Source: Nematostella vectensis (lineage: Eukaryota > Cnidaria > Anthozoa > Actiniaria > Edwardsiidae). From it: a stretch of 60,000 bases of DNA. The stretch lies in NCBI RefSeq assembly GCF_932526225.1, contig NC_064036.1, forward strand, positions 16,177,181 through 16,237,180. The letters are read 5' to 3'. The position numbers and the translations under genes were made by a program. Below the pieces are notes generated by a model, which saw only the letters and a list, made by a program, of their open reading frames with translations, had not been told where the DNA came from and ran no database searches. Shown piece after piece: positions 21,701-32,059 of the stretch; the first letter of the stretch is position 1, and each line of letters opens with the position of its first letter.

Positions 21701-24700
21701 CTAGCTAGAATTACCCCCTGAAGGCATCTTTTAGCCACATTTAAAGTGAGATCAAAATCTGAGGAATGCAAACCTTACAAAAATCTAAAGTTTTACACCA
21801 AACACCAAAATCCAAATTGATAAAGTTATTTTTTTAACAAAATTCATTGTTTTTAGACGGCCATCCCCTATTCATCGGCCCCTTCCAAAAGAAATGAAAT
21901 ATGGGACACTCAAACATATGTTTCAATACCTCAAGCAGAAGCAGAATAAGCGCATTGTGCCATTGAAAAAAGTCTCCTATATGACAATCATACAAGTAAC
22001 TTTTGTAACTAATTTGGCTTGTGACTTTTAATAGAGGTACCACTCATAAGATATTTTTCTTAGACAGCATCGTATTTTCATTTCACAGAAGTAGCCCAGG
22101 AAACAATTGACGAGGACTGGGGCAGTGAAGCTAGCGATGACGATGCAGGGGCCATGCTGGATACTGATGACGAGGAGTTCAAACCAGATAATGAAACAGA
22201 CTCAACTGATGACAAGAAGAACGCAAAGAAAGTAGATCCAGATAGCGCTAGTGATGGCGGCTCTGAGGATACTTGTGAGTTTTCAATGCAAACAGCCCTT
22301 CCCAGATTTAAGAAGAAGCGATTGAGAGAAGAAGAGAATGCAGACGGTTGCTCCATCTCAATCCAAACTCCTCCACCAAAATTCAAGAAGAAGCCAAAAG
22401 GGTGGAGCCCACAAAAAGGAGAGTCCTCTGATGCTGTTTTAACAGCTCTACAGGCTGGGCGATCCCCAGCGGCTGTGTTCATCTCTGCGGTATCTGCTCA
22501 GGAAAGTGTAAAGGCGACAACAACAGCAGCGGATGGGACACCATGTAAACTTCCAACAACAGGTACTGTTGTTAGCTGCTCAGAGATAAAAGCTTCCATT
22601 CCCACTTCTTCAGCCGAAGACCCTCAAAGTGAAGCCCAGAAAGACTCTGTTGGATCTGGAGTTAATACAGTACACAGAAAACGAACTCTGGTTTCCCCCG
22701 AGGGTCAGACGCATGAAGTAAAGGCCTTCATAGAGAGCACATCATTGGAGAATACCACACCTTCACAAACACTCAAGACTGTTATGTCTAGGACATCATC
22801 TGCCAAGGCTCTAATTGCCGAACAGAGTAGCCAAGCAGCTGCTAGCTCAAAGAAATTAGTCATGCAGGCCGGAAAGGCAGTCAGTCTCTCTAACACTGTC
22901 AAGCCTGCAACACCTCGACCCAATATATTGTCACGCACGAAAAAACAGACTACTGCAACCAGCCAGCAAGTTCCAGGAAGTAACCTTGCCAGCGGACCAT
23001 TTGCTGTTTCTCTAGCTCTTTCTAAGGGCAGTATGGGCCAGCTATCGAGTGGTGTGACGGATCCCAAGGAGATAGCAACCACACCGAGTGTTTCATCTAC
23101 AGTTTCGTCCACAACTACCCAACCAAAGCTAGGAACATCGATACATGAGAAGAAAACGCTGGGAAAAGTAACAGTTTCTGGGGCTACACCTGGGAGTAAG
23201 GCTGCCAGGGCCAGTAAGCCAAGAACGCCATCTAAACAAACAACAAGTAGCATACCAGTGTCTGCAAAACAAAAGATCGTAGTTGTCCCGGCCGCATCAG
23301 TAGGGCCAAACAGTCCGCTAGCTGGGCTAAAACCATCTCTTATTAACACAGGAACTGGAAAGAAGATTCTTGGTTACGCTATTGTGGTGCCAGATGGATC
23401 TATGGACTCGGTGAAGACACTTCTGAACAGAAACATAGCACCTGCTGCTCCTGCAAGATCTGGTAGCCAGTCAGTTGCGCAGAATCAAGCTAATCAAGCT
23501 GAGGATGGCGTTAAAGCAGGTCATAAGACCTCGTTGAGTTGCCAGGGCCCTGCAACTTTTGTCCCAGTTACCCAAGCCATTCAACAGCTGTCGCCTAGTC
23601 CAACCCATGGTACTGCAACAGTCAGCCAAGCTTCAGTCGCGGTAGAACTGGCCCAGCAGTTTACAACAGGCATAGCCCATGGCAATATAGCAAGCGTCCC
23701 CGTCACCAAGATTCAGTACATCAAACCGGTCCAACAGGTTACAGGTACTGCTGCCCTCGGTAATGCTGCTCGCAATCTAGTCAAACAGACTACACAAGCA
23801 GTTAAACTCATTCAACCTGCTGCAGTAGATACTGGCCTTGTTAATGCAACTGGTGTCCCTACCACCAATGCCTTAGGTAGCGTGCAGTTAATTCAACAAG
23901 TCGTCGCTGGTACTGTAACCCCCAACCAGGCTAAAGGAGCTGTTAGACTAGTTCAACAAGCTTCAGCAGATGTTATCCCTGGCGTTGCAACTGGCGTCCC
24001 TTCAGGTGCTGTAAACCTTGTTCAGCAGATTTCAACGGGTGTTAGCCTTGGTTCTCCAGTTGGTGTCTCGGTCAAACAGGCTGCAGGAGCAGTCAAACGG
24101 GTTCAACAGGTTTCAGCAAGTGATGGCCTTTGTGTGACATATGCAGTTGGGCCTTCTGCTGTACCTGCTGGAATTCCGAGTACTTTACTATTAACCGGTG
24201 TAAAACCGGTTCAGCAAGCTTCAAGTGGAGTTAGACCTGTTGCTGTTACCCCGAGGATTCCAGTTACTCTGACGCCGAATGCAATTAGACCTGGTGCACA
24301 AATTTTGGTCAGTGTTCGGCCCGCTTCTAAGGGTGTTACTGTGCCTGGTAAACAGATAGTTGCAGGGGTTAAGCAAGTCCCGATCCATTCTTCTCCTGAC
24401 ATCCTAGCTCGGGTTTTACCTGCACCAACTTCTACGCCCCTGATGAATGTAAGTATTGCCAATCCCAGTAACCAAAGTCTAGCTAACATCAAACCAGCGC
24501 TGGGAGTACCCGCTATTACTGTTCCACACTCGAATACTGCAAGCAAACCATTGACTAAGACAGTGACATCTCCGCTGCTACCAAATTCTAATCTACTTGT
24601 GAATACGTCACCTGTCAGTCAAACCCACCCTCTGAGCGTCCAGCAGGTCGCACAGATGATCGTTAGCACGCCAAGTACCGCCGCAGTCTCGCTAGGTACT

Positions 24701-25708
24701 GTTACGCCAAGTCACGTGGAACCTATCAAGCACCTTATGATTGGAGGTAAACCTGTCGCACTGCTCACTGCGCCTCGAACAGTTCAAGTTCCCCAGTCTT
24801 CCACGAAGCTTGGTGATCCTACCGGCAGACCAGCTCCTCAAGATCGTAAGACTTACGTACCTGCTTCTCAAGCGTCCATAACAAGTGTTAGCACGCCAGT
24901 TTGTCCTAATGCTCAAACTACATCCCAGGTCAGCAGTGATGGAGCCTCGAGTCTCGTGAGCAATGAACAGGTCGACAGGTCCAACACGGTACAAGCCTCT
25001 CTTGCACCTATAACACCTATACTCCAGACCGGGCTTACTGCATCGCCGTCCCTTGATACTACGAGCAAAAGTAGTGTTTGCCTTAATAAGACGATTTCAA
25101 ATTTGGTTGGTTCTCCCACTTATTCCTACTCTACTTCAGTGCAAGCTACTGCATTAACTGCAAGCCAAGCTATAAGCAGTTGCAGTACCAGCACAAACCG
25201 CGATAGTTGTGGTTCAGCCACTCATCCTTGTACTTCTCCTTCTGAACTCCAAATCCCGCCGAGGGGACTGAACGTTTTTACTTGTCAAACAGACAGAAGC
25301 TCCACCAACTCGAGCTTTACGAGAGCTACTTCTCCGACTACAGAGATGCTTAGCTGCAAGGAAACATTATTTGACGGTCATATCAGCGGTGATGGATATT
25401 CAACATCTGAACACCATCAAACACTTAACGCTTCGAATAGATCGTCCGAAACAACGACTCGCACGGAGACAAAGTCGGGAACCTCAGTAAACCTGCCGGA
25501 AAAGCCGAACTGTAAGGGCACGAATGGTGTGTCAACCGATACAATTTGCCCGAAGAACAAACCAATTGACGATAATTTAACCACTAAACTCTACAATGGC
25601 TCTCTAGATCCTATTCGTGAGAGTAAAAAGAAAGAAGTGCCCGACGTAGCTGTTGCCGTGAATGGCAGTACTGATCATACAATTTCTGACTTTGAATCCA
25701 AAATCTGA
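15768..25708 (+). CDS. BRD10: Large bromodomain protein, BRD10/KIAA2026-like
   Basis: Twelve exons with GT/AG borders and matching phases: 15768-16083, 16629-16797, 17143-17222, 17987-18231, 18849-19009, 19332-19434, 19518-19563, 19713-19807, 20262-20435, 20945-21055, 21244-21691, 22089-25708; 1,855 codons plus stop. Residues about 60-155 form a bromodomain with the WPF shelf (WPFLEPV), YDYHERIKEPM and the acetyl-lysine-binding Asn (N136, in CYLYNGPDH). A charged coiled-coil segment follows (about 212-245), then conserved Trp/Leu-rich helices (YLDLTLHQRVWLLKTLCDLA) and FLGVDGADNSYLYFPIF, which resembles the WHIM-type motif of DDT proteins. From about residue 310 the chain is acidic and basic low complexity, and the last exon (1,206 codons) is Ser/Thr/Val/Gln-rich and probably disordered. 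One N-terminal bromodomain plus a very long disordered tail fits BRD10 (KIAA2026), whose biochemistry is poorly known; I cannot exclude another bromodomain family. Role inferred: acetyl-chromatin reader in the nucleus. Confidence 0.85.
15945..16797 (+). other. Bromodomain, split over exons 1 and 2 of the BRD10-like gene
   Basis: Exon 1 ends in the ZA loop after EPMCFTT with phase 1; exon 2 (16629-16797) resumes IGQKFHEKVYTS and carries the B and C helices with LLLANCYLYNGPDH. The conserved Tyr and Asn of the acetyl-lysine pocket are both present, so the fold should be competent to bind acetyl-lysine. The 545-bp intron between them holds nothing recognisable. Confidence 0.88.
17184..17652 (+). 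repeat. Tandem array that copies an exon end and its 5' splice site
   Basis: The end of exon 3 (GGGGACTTCCCTATTGAAAC, then TGAGCCCGACCAAG) and its donor GTGAGA occur seven times in about 470 bp, alternating in two arrangements. One is followed by GGAGGCTGCACTATATCTCAG and one by TGGCACTGAAAGG, giving a compound unit of about 125 bp. The first copy (donor at 17223) continues the frame from the true acceptor at 17142; the others lie in the intron. Copies differ by only a few substitutions (for example CAACCAAGG near 17421). Confidence 0.9.
23716..24240 (+). repeat. Diverged peptide repeats (VKLVQQ...GVxxG) in the BRD10-like tail
   Basis: About residues 1190-1365 consist of roughly six to seven degenerate repeats of 25-36 residues built on V(K/R/Q/N)(L/P)(V/I)QQ followed by an Ala/Ser/Thr-Gly segment. 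Examples are IKPVQQVTG, SVQLIQQVVAG, AVRLVQQASA, AVNLVQQISTG, AVKRVQQVSA and GVKPVQQASSG. DNA copies are diverged but the frame is kept. No known domain; probably a disordered interaction region. Confidence 0.7.
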
Positions 25709-26330
25709 TCGCATACAGTGGTGGTGTCTTTTTTTATTGATTAAATGTTTACTCTATGATAAATCTTGGGGAATCTTGATTCATATTGTAGCAGTTAAAT
25801 TATACTGGGTTCACGATGGAGGCGATATGTCAATGTTGGTGTGAAAACAGTGTTTCAGTGTTACCAGGGAATCTGGATTTTTACAAAGTACATGCTGAAA
25901 GAAATGGCGTCCGCATCCTAAAGACTTCAATAGATGACAAAGGCTTGCCACTAGGGATCTAACTACAGGCAACAGTTTACCAGCAGGCAGCCTAGTTTCA
26001 CTTTAAAGCAATGCAGTTCCTGCTCGGATAAGTAAGTTATCATGCAGCCGCTCTAACCGCTCTAAATCGCACGTGAAATGACATAAATTGACTATAGACC
26101 CAAGGCTTTTTTTAAATAAAATGTTCATTGATTTCGAGACTTTTTTCTACGAAAAATAAACATATTTGAGACTCGGTTATGTTAAATATGATCCATGATT
26201 GGTCGGTTATCATTTTGGGACATGATTGCTAGCAAGGCACGGGGAGAGGTGTGGAAGAGCTGTTTGTTACTCTGATAAGTCCTAGTTTAAATATTCAACA
26301 ATTCTCCCTCGAGGCTAAGGCCCTGACCAC
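25709..26330 (+). terminator. 3' UTR and candidate poly(A) signal of the BRD10-like gene
   Basis: After the TGA at 25706-25708 comes AT-rich sequence without coding signs. A canonical AATAAA lies at 26115-26120 (TTTAAATAAAATG). I infer it may end the transcript; no experimental support is visible. Confidence 0.4.
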
Positions 26331-26850
26331 ACTGACCATCGGCAACTTTTTCTTTCCGTAATCGAAAAGTTTCTCATCCACACGTAGCATAATCGTATCG
26401 TGATCGCCCGTCTACATGTATACGGCGATTCCGTAATCGCTCTAGCTTTTACAAGTTGCGACGCCATCTTGTTTGATTCTACGGTTAGAGACTGGGTACG
26501 ATTTTGACGTCATCGTAATCGAAAAGTTACGGATTCGACCGACCACCAGCGTGAGTCGTATACGTGTGGACGATAGCCGTATCCGAAACGAAAAAGTTGC
26601 GGATTCATTCGATTCCGTCAAGAGACCATGATATAAGAGAACGAATCCCTGTTGTCCATGATGTCGTCCAAGAAAGCTATTTTTAGATTGCGCGAGCTAG
26701 TCAATCATAGCATCCATATATGGTTCATAGCGCCATATTTGCTTATGGGCATCTCGCGATCTAGAACATTTTCACATTTTTTTCCCTCTCTGCACTTCTT
26801 TTTCATGGTCTCTTGATTCCGTATACGTGTGGACAATGACATGGCCTAAA
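26330..26850. repeat. Palindromic element with CGGCAACTTTTTC ends
   Basis: From about 26338 the sequence CGGCAACTTTTTCTTTCCG is mirrored at 26581-26600 by CGAAACGAAAAAGTTGCGG. Between them GTAATCGAAAAGT and TATACG words recur in both orientations, and CGTATACGTGTGGAC appears again near 26819. This looks like a degenerate foldback or MITE-like element, not a gene. From 26850 to 27240 I see nothing notable. Confidence 0.5.
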
Positions 26851-27244
26851 TGGTCTCTGAATCTATAACCTCAATTACTCACCTAGACGAACAGTAACAA
26901 ACACAATACGATATTTAGAATCGATGACTGGGTGATTTATCAGATACTTTTTCTTTCACCCACTCGCGCTTGCTTCAAATCACGTCTTCTTTTCTAGAGT
27001 ACGTCAGCGCACACGGGAGACAGTAAAAGTCTTTGCTCCAAAACCCCCCAAAATGCTCGCTTTTTTGTTGTGTCGAAGTTACACGAAACAACTCATTAAT
27101 TAGGCAACAAATTTTGCGTTTTTGAAAACAAAATTTTAATAGAAAAAACGAAAAATAACTTTGTTTCTCTTTCCTACAAAAGAAATGAAAAAAGAGAGAG
27201 TGAAGATTTTGCTACTAGCCAGTGTCCCAGCCTCTATGTCCCTT

Positions 27245-28030
27245 TGCGCTTTCTAAGCAGGCTAATGCCTTGGCCATGGTACTTGCAGTGTTGACTGTCT
27301 GCTATAGGTATGGTGGTCCACCCCTTCCCATTACTTTTCACCATATCCACCATTTGCCACATAACCCTGTGCCTTGGCCATGGTACTTGCAGTGTTGACT
27401 GTCTGCCATAGGTATGATGGACCACCTCTCCCCCTTGCTTTTCACACCATATCCACCATATCCACCATTTGCCACATAGCCCTATGCCTTGGCCATTGTA
27501 CTTGTGGTGCTATGTGTCATCTTGTCTGCTATGTATGGTGGACCACCCCTCCCCCTTACTTTTCACCATATCCACCATTTGCCACATAGCGCCATGGTAC
27601 TTGCAGTGCTATGTGTCTGCTATATGTATGGTGGACCACCCCTCCCCCTTACTTTTCACCATATCCACCATTTGCCACATAGCCCTATGCCATGGCCATG
27701 GTACTTGCAGTGCTATGTGTCTGCTTTAGCTATGGTGGACCACCCCTCCCCCTTACTTTTCACCATATCCACTATTTCCACCACATCCACCATTTGCCAC
27801 ATAGCCCTATGCCTTGGCCATGGTACTTGCAGTATTTAGCATCTGCTAAGTATGGTGGACCACCCCTCCCCCTTACTTTTCGCCATTTTCACCATATCCA
27901 CCATTTGCCACATAGCCCTACGCCATGGCCATGGTACTTCCAGTGCTATGTGTCTGCTATACCTTGGTACTTCTAATTGTGAATAGCTCCTATATATGCT
28001 AAGTATGGGTCTATAGGACCATCCCTCCCC
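27245..28030. repeat. Tandem array of about 100-bp units
   Basis: Seven to eight imperfect copies of a unit containing CCTTGGCCATGGTACTTGCAG, GTGTCTGCTAT, GGTGGACCACCCCTCCCCCT and ACCATATCCACCATTTGCCA. Copies vary in length (60-135 bp) by internal gain and loss of CCATATCCA blocks. Overlapping open frames here are a product of the repeat. Confidence 0.93.
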
Positions 28031-28367
28031 TTAAGTCCTATGCTACAGTGTTATATTACCATTTGGCCATTGCCACTAGTGCTTGACAAATGGCCATTTC
28101 GAAATGGCCAATGGCCAATGTGAGACAGTGTTGGACAACCCTAATATGCTCTTTGTCTTCCAAAGTCACAGCAGGATTATGCTACACAAAAGAAGGGCGC
28201 CACGTAGGCATAAGCCGCAATGCATTATGGGACCTTACAACATTCCAATACGGTAGTAGATCGCTGCGCTTCTAGCTAAATAAGCTAGCTAATGCGCCGT
28301 AGCTAATATTCATATACATAGAATTGCACTGTAGACTGTTATTAGTGGCGTTGCTTCTAAGTCAGTC

Positions 28368-30461
28368 ATGCAGCTATATATTGCAGGGCGAGTGTCTTGG
28401 CTTACGCTGTGTGTTGGATTTTTTGTTCTGCAACAAACATGGCGGCCGTCGTCAGCGCTCAAAAGTGGGTTTACATTTCGCGTGGATCCTGGCAAGAGGG
28501 ATTGCTTTTACGAGACGATTAAGAGAAACGTGACTCTTGATGTCGAATACCAAGTATGTGCATATGTCTATAAACGTCATTATTGTGGTAATGGTATGTT
28601 TGATAATAACTTAGTAAGTACGATAAAGTGACAAAACAACAAAACAACTTGCCTTTTTTAACTTACGCTAAGCCTTCAATTGTTTAAAGTTGGTATCTTA
28701 CTTGATACTTAAATGCAAGATTAAGTGCTTCACAAACACCAATGACGATTACTATCATTCATAAGGTATGGATTACTATAAATATAAGATACTTAAGATT
28801 ACTTAAAATTGTGTTTTTACATTTTCTTTTTGATGGAGGTGAAGCCCACTTACCCCCCCCCCCCCCCACCACCACCACCACCACCACCACCACCATCACC
28901 CTCTTAGTAATTTTGGACTGTTTTCTTTAAACTGGGAGTATGCTATAGAGCTATTTTATGGTTAAACATGAACATTCACAACTAGACTTCATTGAGTGCG
29001 GACCTCTGTAACCTCCAGAAGAAGACATGCTAAAATTAAAGCCGTATGACAAACTATGACAACTTTTAAGTACAAAAGAGTGTTAAAGAACTATAAGGAA
29101 TATTCGGGAAAGTGTTTGGAGTCCATTCTCCACAAAAACAAGAGCAAAGATTGTACTTGAGAAATCAAACACAGCGCACTTGTTTGAATTGAAAAATAAA
29201 ATAAAAAAACAGCGCACATGCGCTCTTTTAAATAGCGTCATTATAGTGCGCACCCTTACAAACAACTGATTTGAAATATTCATCGCTTCAAAACCTATCT
29301 ATTCCTCGCTATTTTTGGTTCTGTTTCAAGAAACAGCTGTTGATAATAGCTATGTTTGCTTTTATAGTTTGTTATCGGCCACTCTAGAACTCTATTGTAG
29401 CATTTTGGTCTCTCACACGGAGCTCTGCACCCAGTGATGACAAATGACAGCTTGCCTTAGGCAAGTCCCTTTTATAGTGCGCGTTTGTGTTTAAAATACT
29501 GTAATTTATATGAACCTTTGTGTCCTTTATTGGGGCAAAAATTATAGCTGCCAAATAAGGATATCTGTCTAAAAAGAGATTGGGGTAAAGAAACTTGTTC
29601 CCCTAAATTTCAGGGAAAAAATATCTCTCTTTTTCTTTGAATCACCAAAAGTTGGTTTAGTGGTTGCAGGAAAAAAACTAAATAAATCAAATAAAAGGTT
29701 GCATTGGTAATAAAAAATATTCATTTTCATGTGCTCCTGTAGGTGATTGAAGGTGGAGACCTCGACATCGGCTTCACTCTGCAGGCACCAAGCGGTAAAA
29801 TAGCTATTGAGGATGGTCATCGTACTGATGAAGCTCACTCTCTAGTGACAGAAGAGGAGGGGGAATATGAATTTTGCTTCGATAACACGTTCAGTACAGT
29901 TGCTTCCAAGGCAATATTTGCAGATCTTGGAGTAGACTTTGAAGATGACATTCAAAAAATGATAGGGATCAAAGATGAGAACCTAGAGGAAGACTTACAT
30001 GATCGATTTGTGGTGAGTGTAGTCACAGTTCTGACTGATATTTATTTGTAAAAGCAAATTAGGGATTTCCAATAGTCACTGCAAAATAGAGTGCCATTGG
30101 TAAAGGTTTAACTATTCATCTACTGATTGAAAGTATTTTAGTTACCTGCTTGATTTCGCTTTTGCTAATGGTATTGCATTTGGGAGTGTCAAAAGGTGGC
30201 CTAAATTTTTTGTGTCTCATTAATTGTTTGTTTATTTATTTGCAGAGGACACTGGAGAATGTGAGAGTTGATTTAGATAAAGCAGAACATATACAGAACT
30301 TTATAAGCTCAGCTGCAGCGAGAGACTTCAGACTTGCCAAAAGTAAGGACAGCAGAGTTTTCTGGTGGTCCCTTATACAGTCTGTTGCACTTATAGGCGT
30401 AGCCATTGTTCAAGTCAACGTTGTAAAACATTTTTTTGGTGGAGGAAAGACAAGAGTATAG
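28368..30461 (+). CDS. TMED5: p24/TMED family cargo receptor (TMED1/5-like)
   Basis: Three exons (28368-28553, 29743-30012, 30246-30461), all phase 0, encode 223 residues. Layout is classic p24: signal peptide (about 1-30, LTLCVGFFVL core), lumenal GOLD domain with the paired cysteines (C46 in KRDCFYE, C107 in FCFDNTFST), a coiled-coil stretch (about 150-185), one membrane helix (about 190-212, from VFWWSLIQSVALIG) and a short cytosolic tail with the diphenylalanine COPII/COPI sorting motif (KHFFGGGKTRV). Members cycle between ER and Golgi as hetero-oligomers and select secretory cargo such as GPI-anchored proteins. Wording such as GGDLDIGF and FCFDNTFST points to the TMED1/5 (gamma) group. 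The tail ends in TRV rather than KKxx. The ATG is the first in frame before the signal peptide. Confidence 0.9.
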
Positions 30462-31160
30462 CATAGAGGGTAAGCAGTTGGGCATAGTTGATGGTAAGAA
30501 AACAGTCTTAAGCATGCATACCAACTCTCCCTTTTTATAAATATTTCCCTGTTTTTTTAATAAAAAATCTATTTAAAAAAACTATGAAAAAGTTTATTGA
30601 ATAATGAAGGCCAGAAGTCTCTCTTTGTTTTTTATAAAGACATCATATCAATGTACAAAGAATAGCCAGAGTTAAGCCTAAACTCAAGATTGTTTAAGTC
30701 TGTTTGTTGACATGTACAATATAGTCATTCGAAAGAGGTGCAACAGCTTGAGTGGTACCCATAGCTAATGCTTTTGGCTCACAAGGATGATGTATGAAGT
30801 TAACACTTGCAGCAATTCCGAGGGGACATATTGTTTTTTTAGTTCAGTTATACTAAAACCCCATTTCTTTTTCTCTGTTCTTTATATCTTTGTGTTGGAT
30901 TCCCCTTTCTATGATGAGGGATAAACCTTATGCAAATAAAGCAAACCATTTTAGTATTACATGCTTTTAATTGTAATTATGGATACAGACTTTGTACAAT
31001 ATAATAACCTAATTATTTTGTGTATACAAGTGTATAGTTCTTCAATGCTGATCACATTTGTAGGTGAATACATTACAAAGACTCAAGATGTGCAGGTATC
31101 ATATAACCCTAACCAGACAGTGAAAGAACCAAATACCAACCTCTACACCTATTTCTGTGA
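30462..31160 (+). terminator. 3' UTR and poly(A) signal of the TMED gene
   Basis: AT-rich 3' sequence follows the TAG at 30459-30461. AATAAA occurs at 30935-30940 (TGCAAATAAAGC), with an earlier AATAAA-like site near 30558. Which one is used cannot be told from sequence. No other gene is visible up to 32,028. Confidence 0.4.
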
Positions 31161-32028
31161 AACCTAAACCTGCAGTTTTATCAACTCAACTATATGCAAT
31201 TATGCTTAGGTTCAAAGCTGGTAACAATCACAGTTCTCAAGCAAAGTGCATAAGATTATCAGACATGGAAGTATTTGAAGTTCTACAGTAGATCAATGAT
31301 ATCAATATAATTTCTACTATTGTGTTGCAATTATGGTGGCAGTGAAATGATTGATCATCCCCATATCTTAGAATCGTTGTCCTGTGAGTCCATAAAGATA
31401 AAACTGTTAATAATAACAGGACATTCCCAATGATGCATAACATTTATATGAAATATACTCCACAAGAAGAAATGATGAATATCTACACTAAACAATAAAA
31501 AAAAATATTACAGCTGTGACATTTAGTCTTTCCTTGTTTGACTATGGACTGAGGTTTTTCTTTACAATTAGGTATTTATACCCGCTTTTAAATGATTTAC
31601 ACTTGCTTCAGAAAAGCTTTGCTTGCTGAATGAACAGTCCCTGTACAATTTAAGACAAAAAAAACCTAGCCAAATAAAAACTGCTAAACAATTATGTACA
31701 TTATGTTATGGATCTCGATTTGGTCTCCACAATAGAGTGCCATATTATTCTGTTTCCCTTACTTCGACACTTGTTAGATCAAACTTTCTTATGACTAACA
31801 TTATTTCGGAAAATATCAAGTAGAATAGTTCTATAAAAATGTAGTAATTAGGGAGTATATATAGTTTTTCAGGCACAATACATCCGCTTGCTTCTGTTTT
31901 GACTTTCTATTTACAACTTGCTAGAATTAAAATTTATCCCGTTTTGTATTTAATTTCTTTGTATTTCTGCTTTATGGTGAGCCCTTAGCGAACAGAAGAA
32001 GGGATAATTTACAGACATGCCCATGTCA

Positions 32029-32034
32029 TTTATT
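32029..32034 (-). terminator. Candidate poly(A) signal of the FOXN gene
   Basis: On the minus strand AATAAA lies 26 bp past the TAA stop at 32062-32060. It is close to the stop codon, so the 3' UTR would be short; further signals may lie downstream. Confidence 0.4.
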
Positions 32035-32059
32035 TAAGTTTAAAATAAAGCTAACTGCA

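Noticed and set aside
22705-23349. 214-codon minus-strand frame
   Set aside because: It is antisense shadow of the 1,206-codon last exon of the BRD10-like gene, whose low stop density in GC-richer DNA explains it.
27374-27976. Plus-strand frames of 86-116 codons with repeated MVDHPSPLLFTIST-type peptides
   Set aside because: They follow the tandem array in all three frames and have no other gene evidence.
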